From contig JAKAMP010000045.1 in the NCBI GenBank assembly GCA_021812865.1, forward strand, positions 1-10,336: a stretch of 10,336 nt of DNA, given 5' to 3'. The DNA comes from Bacteroidota bacterium. Its GTDB lineage: Bacteria > Bacteroidota > Bacteroidia > Bacteroidales > JAAYUG01. A program made the translations under genes and the position numbers. Below the pieces are notes generated by a model. The model saw nothing but the letters and a program-made list of their open reading frames with translations. It did not search any database and was not told the DNA's origin. This document shows positions 1-6,316 of the stretch, piece by piece. How positions within the stretch are numbered: position 1 is the stretch's first letter; the number at the start of each line of letters is the position of its first letter.

Positions 1-370
1 TCATCGTTTTTTCAAGCTCGGTTGCCAGGGTTGTCGGAAGTGAGGAAATGTCGCCGATAACCCTCAGCCTTACCTGGTTTTTTATCAGGGTTTTCGTTTC
101 GTTTCTCAGGGTGGTATGAAGAAGCGACATCAGCGCCTTGATCTCTGTGCTGGGCCTGTTCCAGTTTTCAGTTGAAAAGGCATATAGCGTAAGGTAACGG
201 ATTCCAATTTCGGCAGCAGCCTCAACCGATTCCCTAACTGCAGTAACCCCATTACGGTGGCCCACAATGCGTTGCCTGCCGATTTTCTTCGCCCACCGCC
301 CATTTCCATCCATTATGATGGCCACATGTTCGGGCAATTTATCCTTATTGATCTGATCCCTGTATTGCAT
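1..370 (-). CDS. uppS: Isoprenyl transferase / undecaprenyl diphosphate synthase (UppS), N-terminal part
   Basis: This is a cis-prenyltransferase that condenses isopentenyl diphosphate onto farnesyl diphosphate to give undecaprenyl diphosphate, the lipid carrier for peptidoglycan and surface glycans. It acts at the cytoplasmic face of the inner membrane. The 123 codons present translate to a clear UppS N-terminus: HVAIIMDGNGRWAKK at about residues 15-29, with the catalytic Asp at 21. This is followed by GHRNG (37-41) and the substrate-binding motif FSTENWNRP (65-73). The family is about 245-250 residues long, so roughly half is lost past the left edge; this is a window cut, not a truncation. 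The ATG at 370 lies 4 nt after the stop of the upstream barrel gene, with AGGA just ahead, which indicates co-transcription. In Porphyromonas and Bacteroides bamA usually follows, outside this window. Confidence 0.97.
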   Translation of the reverse strand, partial: MQYRDQINKDKLPEHVAIIMDGNGRWAKKIGRQRIVGHRNGVTAVRESVEAAAEIGIRYLTLYAFSTENWNRPSTEIKALMSLLHTTLRNETKTLIKNQVRLRVIGDISSLPTTLATELEKTM

Positions 371-374
371 ACTT

Positions 375-1016
375 TCAATCCTGGTAAGCCGGACAATCAG
401 CCGGCCTGTCAAATATTCTGAAAATCACAAAAACATTAAAAAATGAAAACCAGTCGTTGTTCATAAAAGATGAACGCAAGCTTCCCGGATTTTCCACCCC
501 GTCGAGCTTATCTGTAAAGGTCTTGTATGTTTCCCACTCACAGCCTACTCCGAGTTTTCTGGATAGTCCGACTTTCATCCCAGCTCCAAACGGGAAATAT
601 ACAAAATTTCTGGCAGGTGAAGCATAAGCGTAAGAATATCCTAGTCCGGCATCCACAAAAGTGGAATATATTTTTTTCCGGTCCACCATACGGAAGGGTT
701 CGAAGTTAAATTCAAAGCGGCTGTCAATATTCATCATCCCTGTTGAAAATGATTTCGAAAAATAATAGGTATTCGGAACCACTTTCGAACTTCTGATGGT
801 GAGATAACTTAATTCTGTGCGCACGCCGTACCGCTTATTGATATTATAGAGAAGGAAAAAGCCTGCTGCAGGAGATGGCGCGTTAAAAACCTTACTGGGA
901 TTAAGATCTCCCATATACCATGAGGTGCCGGCAGCGAGTCCAAGGGCATACTTCGATTGTGCCGCAAGTACCCCACCCAGTAGAGCTAAAAATGCTGCCA
1001 GCCAGAGTTTTTTCAT
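375..1016 (-). CDS. porG: DUF6089 outer-membrane beta-barrel protein, probable PorG of the type IX secretion system
   Basis: This is a 213-residue exported protein with a Sec signal peptide (MKKLWLAAFLALLGGVLAAQ, cut probably after VLA at 18). Alternating hydrophobic and polar strands rich in Tyr, Phe and Gly follow, as in a small outer-membrane barrel. DUF6089 traits are YMGDLNP (34-40), a late FPFGAGMKVGL strand, KLDGVENPG, then NNDWFSFFNV and a C-terminus ending CPAYQD. In Porphyromonas gingivalis the DUF6089 protein encoded just before uppS and bamA is PorG, which associates with the PorK/PorN ring of the type IX secretion system. The same position here supports orthology, but function is inferred. 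I chose the ATG at 1016 because an upstream in-frame start at 1088 would overlap the previous gene and bury the signal peptide. The gap to the previous gene is 16 nt. Confidence 0.85.
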   Translation of the reverse strand: MKKLWLAAFLALLGGVLAAQSKYALGLAAGTSWYMGDLNPSKVFNAPSPAAGFFLLYNINKRYGVRTELSYLTIRSSKVVPNTYYFSKSFSTGMMNIDSRFEFNFEPFRMVDRKKIYSTFVDAGLGYSYAYASPARNFVYFPFGAGMKVGLSRKLGVGCEWETYKTFTDKLDGVENPGSLRSSFMNNDWFSFFNVFVIFRIFDRPADCPAYQD

Positions 1017-1032
1017 GCTTTTCAGTGAAATA

Positions 1033-1725
1033 TTAGTATACAGCGCCAGGATTAAACGATCCTCCGTAGAATCCTCCTCCCCAGGCATTCCAGCCGCTAT
1101 TATTCAACCACCCCGGATAACCAGGGCAGTACAGGCTGTTTGTTCCTCCTGACACTGTATAGCGTCCGCGGATCTCGATGCCGATGGACGCATGCTCACC
1201 TATTTTATAGGTCATACCAAGGCCCACAGGGATCACTACCCCTGCCTTTGGCTGTCCGGCAGACACAAAAACATCGGTGCCGATACCTCCAAACCCATAC
1301 AGTGAAAGCTTTTGTTCATTGGTTGAATGCGGAGCATGATTGCCCCCGGCATTCTTCCGGTTATTTCCTCCCAGAAAATAATACTCATATATAAGGGAGG
1401 ATTGTATGAGTTGTGACGATTGATAATTGGTCCAGAAATCGTTTTGGATATGGCCAGGATAGAATGACGAATAGGCCATGGAAAAACGAATGGCTCCGTT
1501 GTTTTTTAAGGAGTACCTTATGCCTCCGTCATACATCGGGCCCAGCGTGCTCCATCCCAGGCCTGCATATCCTGATATCCTGCCTTCAGTTTCAGATGAA
1601 TGACTGTTTGCTGAAAATGAAAGAGTTGAAGTGTCAATACGGTCAAGGATTTTATCAACCTCCTGTGAATAGGAAATCGTCCCGATGGCGGCGATTAACA
1701 ATATGAATATCAGGCGGTTAATCAT
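1033..1725 (-). CDS. Putative outer-membrane beta-barrel protein, PorG-like tandem paralogue
   Basis: This 230-residue secreted protein has no family I can name with certainty. It starts with a signal peptide (MINRLIFILLIAAIGTISYS, then QEVDK). It continues as Gly/Tyr/Ser-rich strands in the same order as the neighbouring DUF6089 protein: GGIRYSLKNNGAIRFSMAYS, then LIYEYYFLGG, then LYGFGGIGTDVFV, then VVIPVGLGMTYKIG with GIEIRGRYTVSGGTNS. It lacks the DGVENP and NNDW signatures and instead ends in a Gly/Asn/Trp-rich tail (about residues 205-230, including CPGYPGW and two Gly-rich clusters). I prefer the ATG at 1725 over a TTG at 1746, because it begins the signal peptide and leaves a sensible leader after the putative promoter. 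I infer a duplicated or diverged barrel co-expressed with PorG; a generic OmpA-like or OmpW-like barrel is the alternative. Confidence 0.75.
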   Translation of the reverse strand: MINRLIFILLIAAIGTISYSQEVDKILDRIDTSTLSFSANSHSSETEGRISGYAGLGWSTLGPMYDGGIRYSLKNNGAIRFSMAYSSFYPGHIQNDFWTNYQSSQLIQSSLIYEYYFLGGNNRKNAGGNHAPHSTNEQKLSLYGFGGIGTDVFVSAGQPKAGVVIPVGLGMTYKIGEHASIGIEIRGRYTVSGGTNSLYCPGYPGWLNNSGWNAWGGGFYGGSFNPGAVY

Positions 1726-1750
1726 GAAAAGTCTTGTTTCAAACAATTCA

Positions 1751-1783
1751 CAAAGTTAAAATTCATTTTGTAAATGCATCAAC
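1751..1783 (-). promoter_or_regulatory. Putative Bacteroidota-type promoter for the barrel genes
   Basis: Read on the minus strand, TAACTTTG at 1758-1751 matches the Bacteroidota -7 consensus TAnnTTTG exactly. A weak -33-like GTTG lies at 1783-1780, about 21 nt upstream. A start near 1745 would leave a leader of roughly 20 nt before the ATG at 1725. This suggests that the barrel-uppS segment can be transcribed independently of nadK. The -7 match is good and the -33 match is poor. Confidence 0.45.
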
Positions 1784-1800
1784 AATAAAACTTTTTATTG
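1783..1800. repeat. AT-rich perfect inverted repeat between nadK and the barrel gene
   Basis: CAATAAAA (1783-1790) and TTTTATTG (1793-1800) form a perfect 8-bp dyad around CT, 45 nt past the nadK stop. There is no GC core and no clear trailing U-tract on the minus strand, so it would be at best a weak terminator. Its left arm touches the putative -33 element of the barrel promoter, so a protein-binding site is also possible. Confidence 0.4.
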
Positions 1801-1844
1801 GAGATAATATTGTGATGTATCCAAAAGAAAAACAGGGCTGTGGC

Positions 1845-2723
1845 TCAATTTCGCTTGTCGGCTCCCCACATGAGTTTGTTACGGAGGGCGCTGAAGAAGG
1901 AATGATCGCCTAACCGGACCAGCTTGATTGTGAAAGGCGCTTTCCTGAGCACAAGTTCCAGGTCACCCTGGTGAACTTCGTACATGTAATCCACAGAGGT
2001 GGAAAGGCTGTTTTCACGGCTGCTGGCTTTCAGTCTTACTTCGCTGCGGTCGGAAATGATGATGGGGCGTACACCCAGGTTGTGGGGTGCCAGAGGAAGG
2101 ATAATGAAGGTACCTGCATCGGGGCTCATAATGGGACCTCCCACGCTGAGTGAATAGGCGGTTGATCCCGTGGGGGTGCTCACGATTAGTCCGTCGGCCC
2201 AGTATGTATTGAGATATTCCCCATTTACCCAGGCCTGAACATTGATCATGGATGTTCTGGTTTTCTGAATGGTCATTTCATTGAAGGCATAGCTGAAGCG
2301 CCTGAAAAGCTTTCCGCCACTGTCCACCTCGAGCAGGCTTCTTTGTTCAATGGTGCTTTCGCCGCGGAATAGCGCATCCAGCGATTCGTTGATTTCATCG
2401 TGCTTGATGCTTGACAGGAATCCCAGCCTGCCGGTATTGAATCCGATAATGGGGATGTCTTTATCGCGCACGACTGAAACGGTTTCAAGGAAAGTGCCGT
2501 CGCCTCCTATGCTTAGGAGATAATCAATTCCTGCCGGCAGGTTCCCGTATGAATCATATGTTCCGGCAATGTCGGGGTTCATTTTTTTCGTTTCCGACAG
2601 GTACCGGGTGAAAGGTTCGAACATGAATACCCGGGCTTTGTAATCTGAAAGCCTTGAAAACAGTCTGCGAATACTCTCATCAAAATCGTCGTTGAAAGAT
2701 TTACCGTAAATGGCAATATTCAT
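1845..2723 (-). CDS. nadK: NAD kinase
   Basis: This is an ATP (or polyphosphate)-dependent NAD kinase that makes NADP in the cytoplasm and sets the NADPH supply for biosynthesis. The 292-residue length is normal. Signatures in order are the nucleotide-binding loop SIGGDGTFLE (71-80, catalytic Asp 75), GFNTGRLGFLS (94-104), the NE pair at 148-149, and ADGLIVSTPTGSTAYSLS (176-193) followed by GGP. The C-terminal end FSALRNKLMWGADKR is typical of Bacteroidota NAD kinases. A small oddity is that the usual SLDG of the C-terminal sheet reads SVDY (about 243-246). The gene lies 84 nt after the CBS/ACT gene on the same strand with no visible terminator or good -7 box between them, so the two are probably one transcript. 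The ATG at 2723 begins the first beta strand (MNIAIYGK) directly. Confidence 0.97.
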   Translation of the reverse strand: MNIAIYGKSFNDDFDESIRRLFSRLSDYKARVFMFEPFTRYLSETKKMNPDIAGTYDSYGNLPAGIDYLLSIGGDGTFLETVSVVRDKDIPIIGFNTGRLGFLSSIKHDEINESLDALFRGESTIEQRSLLEVDSGGKLFRRFSYAFNEMTIQKTRTSMINVQAWVNGEYLNTYWADGLIVSTPTGSTAYSLSVGGPIMSPDAGTFIILPLAPHNLGVRPIIISDRSEVRLKASSRENSLSTSVDYMYEVHQGDLELVLRKAPFTIKLVRLGDHSFFSALRNKLMWGADKRN

Positions 2724-2807
2724 TGGAAATGGGGTTTACGTTGTTTCAGCTTTTCCTGTTACCTTCCGGATATCCCTATTCAACTGATAACTGTCGCGGA
2801 AACCGGG

Positions 2808-3473
2808 CTATATATTCAGATAGCGCATGAACGATTCATAGCGACTCTCAAACAGGTTGTTCATTTCCCCGCTTTCCATGTAAGTCGCCTTGATATCGTA
2901 GTTGTACCGGTTAAAAGTTTGAATGAAGGCTGAAATGTCGGTGCGGTTAACCTTTATGGTTACCTCAATTTTTGTGGAATCGTCAGGCTGGGATATATAA
3001 ATGGCAAGGATCTTTCCTTCATTACCCTCAATGATATTGGCAATTTCTGTGAGAGAATAGTCGGTGGTATTCATTTCGATAACGATGATTCCTCCGGGAT
3101 TTTTCAGGCCGGCAAATTCGGCAAAGTAATGGATGAGGTCGTTCATCAGGATCAGGCCCAGGTAGTTTTTCTGATCGTCGAGCACAGGAACTACCGTAAG
3201 TTTCATCCTGTTCACCAGTTCGATGGCTTCGAACACATGCTGCGAGGCAGTAACGTATGGACTGAACAGGGAGAGTTTATGATTCCCGATCGGTTCGTCG
3301 GCCATGTTCATGTCGTATATATCGGTATCGGAGATCAATCCAAGAAATTCGGTATTATTTACAATGGGCAGGTGGGAGATTCGGAAAATCTCCATCATCG
3401 ACAGAGCCTTCAGACCTGTGTCGGAAGTTCTCAGCGGAGGAACAAGATCGGATATCAATTCTTTCAACTGCAT
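2808..3473 (-). CDS. Two-CBS-domain protein with C-terminal ACT-like domain
   Basis: This is a 221-residue soluble protein. Residues about 4-55 and 66-118 form a CBS pair, each with the characteristic ending: HLPIV...FLGLISDTDI (34-52) and VVPVLDD...LGLILMNDL (94-113). Residues about 129-200 look like an ACT-type fold (GGIIVIEM, SLTEIANIIEGNEGKILAIYIS, then IEVTIKVN). CBS pairs generally bind adenine nucleotides and ACT domains bind small ligands such as amino acids, so this looks like a stand-alone allosteric sensor with no catalytic domain. It lies upstream of nadK and divergent from pdxJ, an arrangement I know from other Bacteroidota. Control of NAD kinase or of a nearby envelope function is only an inference. 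The ATG at 3473 is the only sensible start, because the first CBS strand follows at once. Confidence 0.9.
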   Translation of the reverse strand: MQLKELISDLVPPLRTSDTGLKALSMMEIFRISHLPIVNNTEFLGLISDTDIYDMNMADEPIGNHKLSLFSPYVTASQHVFEAIELVNRMKLTVVPVLDDQKNYLGLILMNDLIHYFAEFAGLKNPGGIIVIEMNTTDYSLTEIANIIEGNEGKILAIYISQPDDSTKIEVTIKVNRTDISAFIQTFNRYNYDIKATYMESGEMNNLFESRYESFMRYLNI

Positions 3474-3608
3474 TGTAGCCGAAATTCTAAAAACATCGTA
3501 CTTTTACACTTTCTTTTGCACCATACTCAGGGCGGAAAGCGGGTTCTGCAAAGGGTTTCCGTTTCACTGCACCAGTGCTTTCATGAAAACCGCAAATAAT
3601 ATACCAAT
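3474..3608. promoter_or_regulatory. Divergent intergenic region with several dyads
   Basis: These 135 bp must hold the promoters of the CBS-nadK and pdxJ transcripts. I find no perfect TAnnTTTG box in either direction; the nearest are TACTTTTA at 3499-3506 (plus) and an ATTATTTG near 3597-3590 (minus). Three inverted repeats are visible: CGGAAA/TTTCCG at 3533-3538 and 3556-3561, CACTG/CAGTG at 3565-3569 and 3573-3577, and the palindrome TTTCATGAAA at 3579-3588. They could be operators or chance. Confidence 0.4.
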
Positions 3609-4322
3609 ATGGTAAGATTGAGTGTAAATATAAACAAAATTGCAACATTACGAAATTCGAGGGGAGGAAATGTACCCGACGTGTTGCAGGCGGCAATCAA
3701 TTGTGAAAAGTTTGGCGCTGAGGGCATAACCGTACATCCGAGGCCCGACGAAAGGCATATCCGGTACGCCGATGTATACGAAATTCCGCGCCACATCCAT
3801 GTGGAATTCAATGTAGAAGGTTACCCTTCGCGAAGGTTTCTGGACCTGGTGAAAGAGGTTAAACCTGCGCAGGTGACGCTGGTGCCCGATGCCCACGATG
3901 CCATCACTTCCAACGCCGGATGGGATACCGTGAAAAATGAGCATTTTCTCAGGGAGATTTGTACTGAACTGAAAAATGAAGGGATCCGCTCCTCGATCTT
4001 TGTCGATCCCGTTCTTACCTTTGTGGAATATGCAAAGAAGGCAGGCGCTGACAGGATCGAGTTGTATACCGAACCTTATGCAACCGGTTACAAAGCAAAC
4101 AGGGAAGAAGCAATAAAGCCCTATCTCTCTGCATCCAAACTGGCCGTCCAACTTGGCATGGGGTTGAATGCCGGCCATGATCTGAATCTCGACAACCTAA
4201 CTTATTTCAAGGATAATATCTCCGGACTTCAGGAGGTATCCATAGGCCACGCCCTGATATCCGACGCCATTTACCTGGGCCTGCAGACGACCATCAGGAA
4301 ATATCTCGATTGTTTAAGATAA
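3609..4322 (+). CDS. pdxJ: Pyridoxine 5'-phosphate synthase
   Basis: PdxJ joins 1-deoxy-D-xylulose 5-phosphate (DXP) and 3-amino-2-oxopropyl phosphate into pyridoxine 5'-phosphate, the ring-closing step of DXP-dependent vitamin B6 synthesis, in the cytoplasm. The 237-residue TIM barrel is full length. By alignment from memory with E. coli PdxJ, the catalytic residues are His43 (TVHPRPDERH, with Arg45 and His50), Glu66 (HVEFNVEGYP) and His190 (LNAGHDLNLDN). The phosphate loop is SIGHALISDAI (211-221). The N-terminus SVNINKIATLRNSRGG has Asn9-Lys10 where E. coli has the DXP-contacting Asp-His pair; I recall this as usual in Bacteroidota. The ATG at 3609 lacks a strong ribosome binding site. The stop is 1 nt before the next ATG (TAATATG), so translational coupling with the hydrolase is likely. 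Confidence 0.97.
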   Translation: MVRLSVNINKIATLRNSRGGNVPDVLQAAINCEKFGAEGITVHPRPDERHIRYADVYEIPRHIHVEFNVEGYPSRRFLDLVKEVKPAQVTLVPDAHDAITSNAGWDTVKNEHFLREICTELKNEGIRSSIFVDPVLTFVEYAKKAGADRIELYTEPYATGYKANREEAIKPYLSASKLAVQLGMGLNAGHDLNLDNLTYFKDNISGLQEVSIGHALISDAIYLGLQTTIRKYLDCLR

Positions 4323-4323
4323 T

Positions 4324-5139
4324 ATGGAATTGTTCAGCAGGCAACTGGGAAAAGGACTGCCTCTGGTGATCCTGCACGGGCTGTATGGTTCATCCGACAA
4401 CTGGCTGTCCATCGGAAAAAGCCTTTCAAACCGGTTTACGGTATACCTGGTAGATCAGCGGAATCACGGGCAATCCCCTCATGATCCCGTTCATACCTAC
4501 AAGGCCATGCGTGATGACCTGCGCGATTTTCTCGACCAGCATGATCTTTGGAAAGTGAATCTGATAGGGCATTCCATGGGGGGTAAAACAGCCATGTTCT
4601 TCGCAGCAGCCTTTCCGCACCGGCTCAGTTCCCTGGTGATAGTGGATATCTCGCCCCGCTCATATAAAAGTCTTGTTTCTCCTTCTCCCCAGGCGCTGTC
4701 GCACCTCAATTTAATCCAATCCCTGCTTTCTCTTAATCTGGAAGAAATAAAAAGCCGCACTGCAGCGGAGAATCTGCTGGCGGAAACCATACCCTCACGC
4801 AGGGTAAGACAATTCCTCCTGAAGAATCTCGACAGGGACCACAACGGCCAGTTTGCATGGCGGTTGAACCTGAAGGTTCTGGCTGCTTCACTGCCATCCA
4901 TTCTTGACGGATTCCCGGAGGAGGCTGTGAAGAAAGGCTTGAAGGTGACCGGATTCCCAGTCCTGTTTGTCCGTGGGGAGCAGTCGGATTACATCAATCA
5001 GGAAGATATGCTGATGGCGCAGAACCTTTTCCCCGAAGCCAGATTTGACACCATTCCGCAGGCAGGTCATTGGGTACATGCCGAGCAGCCTGAGCTTTTT
5101 CTGGATGCTCTGAACCGGTTCTACGGATTGAAGGTTTAA
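4324..5139 (+). CDS. Alpha/beta hydrolase, YbfF/ABHD11-type esterase
   Basis: This is a 271-residue cytoplasmic alpha/beta-hydrolase-fold enzyme with no signal peptide. The oxyanion motif is ILHGLYGS (16-23), and the VDQRNHGQSPH segment is typical of YbfF-like esterases. The nucleophile elbow GHSMGG places Ser84. The acid is probably Asp222 in RGEQSDYI, and the catalytic His is 249 in AGHWVHAEQP. A helical lid lies between about 115 and 200. YbfF relatives cleave short acyl esters such as acyl-CoA or p-nitrophenyl esters in vitro, but the natural substrate is unknown. Its position 1 nt after pdxJ suggests co-translation, not a role in B6 synthesis. The stop overlaps the stop of the convergent exonuclease gene. 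Confidence 0.92.
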   Translation: MELFSRQLGKGLPLVILHGLYGSSDNWLSIGKSLSNRFTVYLVDQRNHGQSPHDPVHTYKAMRDDLRDFLDQHDLWKVNLIGHSMGGKTAMFFAAAFPHRLSSLVIVDISPRSYKSLVSPSPQALSHLNLIQSLLSLNLEEIKSRTAAENLLAETIPSRRVRQFLLKNLDRDHNGQFAWRLNLKVLAASLPSILDGFPEEAVKKGLKVTGFPVLFVRGEQSDYINQEDMLMAQNLFPEARFDTIPQAGHWVHAEQPELFLDALNRFYGLKV

Positions 5140-5855
5140 TCCACAATTTCAATATGTTCATCGGCGATCATCGGTTCTCCTTTCAGGCGCAGCAGAAGCC
5201 TTGCCACCGTGACCACATCCTTGCGGCAATACTCGACTATGCGGTTCAGATTCTTCTCTTTCCAGTATACCTGCGATACCATGCTGCCATCGATATCGTC
5301 CTTTGGGGTGGGTATACCGAACAGGTGTGCCAGCAGGTCGAGCGAGGTATAATTCTTGAAATCGCCGAACTTCCATAATTCCAGGGTATCGAGGAACCTT
5401 ACCTCCCAGGGCTTTTTCCCAGCCACATCGAGGATCCGAGGAAGCTTCAGCCCATTGACGAGCATACGACGTGCGATATAGGGGAAATCAAATTCCTTCC
5501 CGTTGTGCGCGCACAGGTCGACTTCCCGGTTCGAGGTGAATTTGTTGATCATTTCGGCAAAGCTTTTCAGCAAAATGGCCTCGTCGTCACCGGCAAATGA
5601 TTTCAGGCGGATGTGCCGGGTTCCGTTGCGCTGGGTAAGGTGTCCCACACAAATGACTATAATCTTTCCGAATTCAGCGTAGATGCCTGCCCTGTCGTAT
5701 ATTTCAGCCGGGGTTTCGTTTTCTTTCTTCAGCCAGCCCGCTTTTTTCTCCCAGAATTTTTTGAAATCCTCAGGAACTGAGTCAAAATCAGGAGCGCCTG
5801 GAACTGTTTCAATATCAAGAAATAAAATGTTTTCGAGATTCAGACCTTCGAGCAT
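5136..5855 (-). CDS. Predicted 3'-5' exonuclease related to the PolB proofreading domain (DEDDy)
   Basis: This 239-residue stand-alone ribonuclease-H-like nuclease matches the family described as a predicted 3'-5' exonuclease related to that of DNA polymerase B. The four metal-binding acids can be placed: Asp14 and Glu16 in LFLDIETVPG (ExoI), Asp123 in CAHNGKEFDFPYI (ExoII), and Asp213 with Tyr209 in YCRKDVVTVARLLL (ExoIII, the DEDDy spacing). All catalytic positions are intact, so activity on single-stranded DNA or RNA ends is expected; a repair or RNA-processing role is not known. LDTLELWKFGDFKNYTSLDL (155-174) is also typical. No polymerase domain is attached. It lies 86 nt downstream of the DUF1801 gene. 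The only plausible start is the ATG at 5855. Confidence 0.9.
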   Translation of the reverse strand: MLEGLNLENILFLDIETVPGAPDFDSVPEDFKKFWEKKAGWLKKENETPAEIYDRAGIYAEFGKIIVICVGHLTQRNGTRHIRLKSFAGDDEAILLKSFAEMINKFTSNREVDLCAHNGKEFDFPYIARRMLVNGLKLPRILDVAGKKPWEVRFLDTLELWKFGDFKNYTSLDLLAHLFGIPTPKDDIDGSMVSQVYWKEKNLNRIVEYCRKDVVTVARLLLRLKGEPMIADEHIEIVD

Positions 5856-5886
5856 TCGATTAAATTTTACCTGTAAGGTAATGCAA

Positions 5887-5904
5887 TTTTACGTATCCGT
5901 AAAA
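5887..5904. repeat. 7-bp perfect inverted repeat upstream of the exonuclease gene
   Basis: TTTTACG (5887-5893) and CGTAAAA (5898-5904) flank TATC, about 32 nt before the exonuclease ATG. In neither direction does a U-tract follow the hairpin, so it is not an ordinary terminator. An operator or leader hairpin is possible. Confidence 0.35.
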
Positions 5905-5941
5905 AATTCATTGAGACTAAGAATGCCGGAATCCTGATTTT

Positions 5942-6316
5942 TTATTTATTTTTTTTGGATTTTTCCAGATTGCTTTTCATTTTGTATTTTACAATCTCTG
6001 TGATCAGTGCAGCAGGAACAGTCTGGTCCATAGGAAATTGTATGGTTCCCTTGCTGGTTTTATAGCCGGTAAGCTTATCTTTAAAAGCCTCTATGGTTTC
6101 TGCATGCGGGTAAAGGGAATAGTGATTTTTTGCTGCGCCAAACCACAGTAGCATTCCATTGAGTCTATATCCGGGCATTCCGTAACTGATTACCTCCTCA
6201 GCCTGGGGAGCAGCTTTTCTGATCAGTTGCCTTACTTCTTCCAGCAATGGTCGTAAGGGTACCTGCTGCGATACAATATAATCATCCACATCAGCAAAGG
6301 TTTTTTTCTGTACCAT
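5942..6316 (-). CDS. DUF1801 (YdhG-like) protein
   Basis: This 124-residue protein of the DUF1801 family has a small alpha/beta fold often annotated as YdhG-like. Bacillus YdhG-type relatives have been described as frataxin-like iron carriers, but I do not claim that role here. Family marks are the helix LLEEVRQLIRKAAPQAEEVISYGMPGY (24-50, shown in part), LNGMLLWFGAAKNHYSLYP (52-70) and YKTSKGTIQFPMDQTVP (85-101). A Lys-rich tail (KSNLEKSKKNK) ends the protein. Its ATG at 6316 lies inside the last codons of the VOC gene, overlapping it by 26 nt in another reading frame, so translation is probably coupled. DUF1801 and PhnB-like VOC genes often occur together as small accessory housekeeping genes of unknown purpose. 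Confidence 0.9.
   Translation of the reverse strand: MVQKKTFADVDDYIVSQQVPLRPLLEEVRQLIRKAAPQAEEVISYGMPGYRLNGMLLWFGAAKNHYSLYPHAETIEAFKDKLTGYKTSKGTIQFPMDQTVPAALITEIVKYKMKSNLEKSKKNK

Noticed and set aside
1017..1088. Upstream in-frame start extending the PorG-like protein by 24 residues
   Set aside because: It would place acidic sequence before the signal peptide and overlap the preceding gene by 56 nt; the Met at 1016 begins a standard signal peptide.
3129..3599. Overlapping open frames of 156 and 103 codons on the plus strand opposite the CBS gene
   Set aside because: They cover most of the CBS/ACT coding region, have no recognisable motif, and run into the promoter spacer.
3648..4178. 176-codon open frame on the minus strand opposite pdxJ
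   Set aside because: It lies fully within the strongly supported pdxJ gene and shows no domain or signal peptide; it is a by-product of codon usage on the other strand.
4497..4901. 134-codon minus-strand frame inside the hydrolase gene
   Set aside because: Composition is Arg/Ser-rich with no motif, and the hydrolase frame explains the region.
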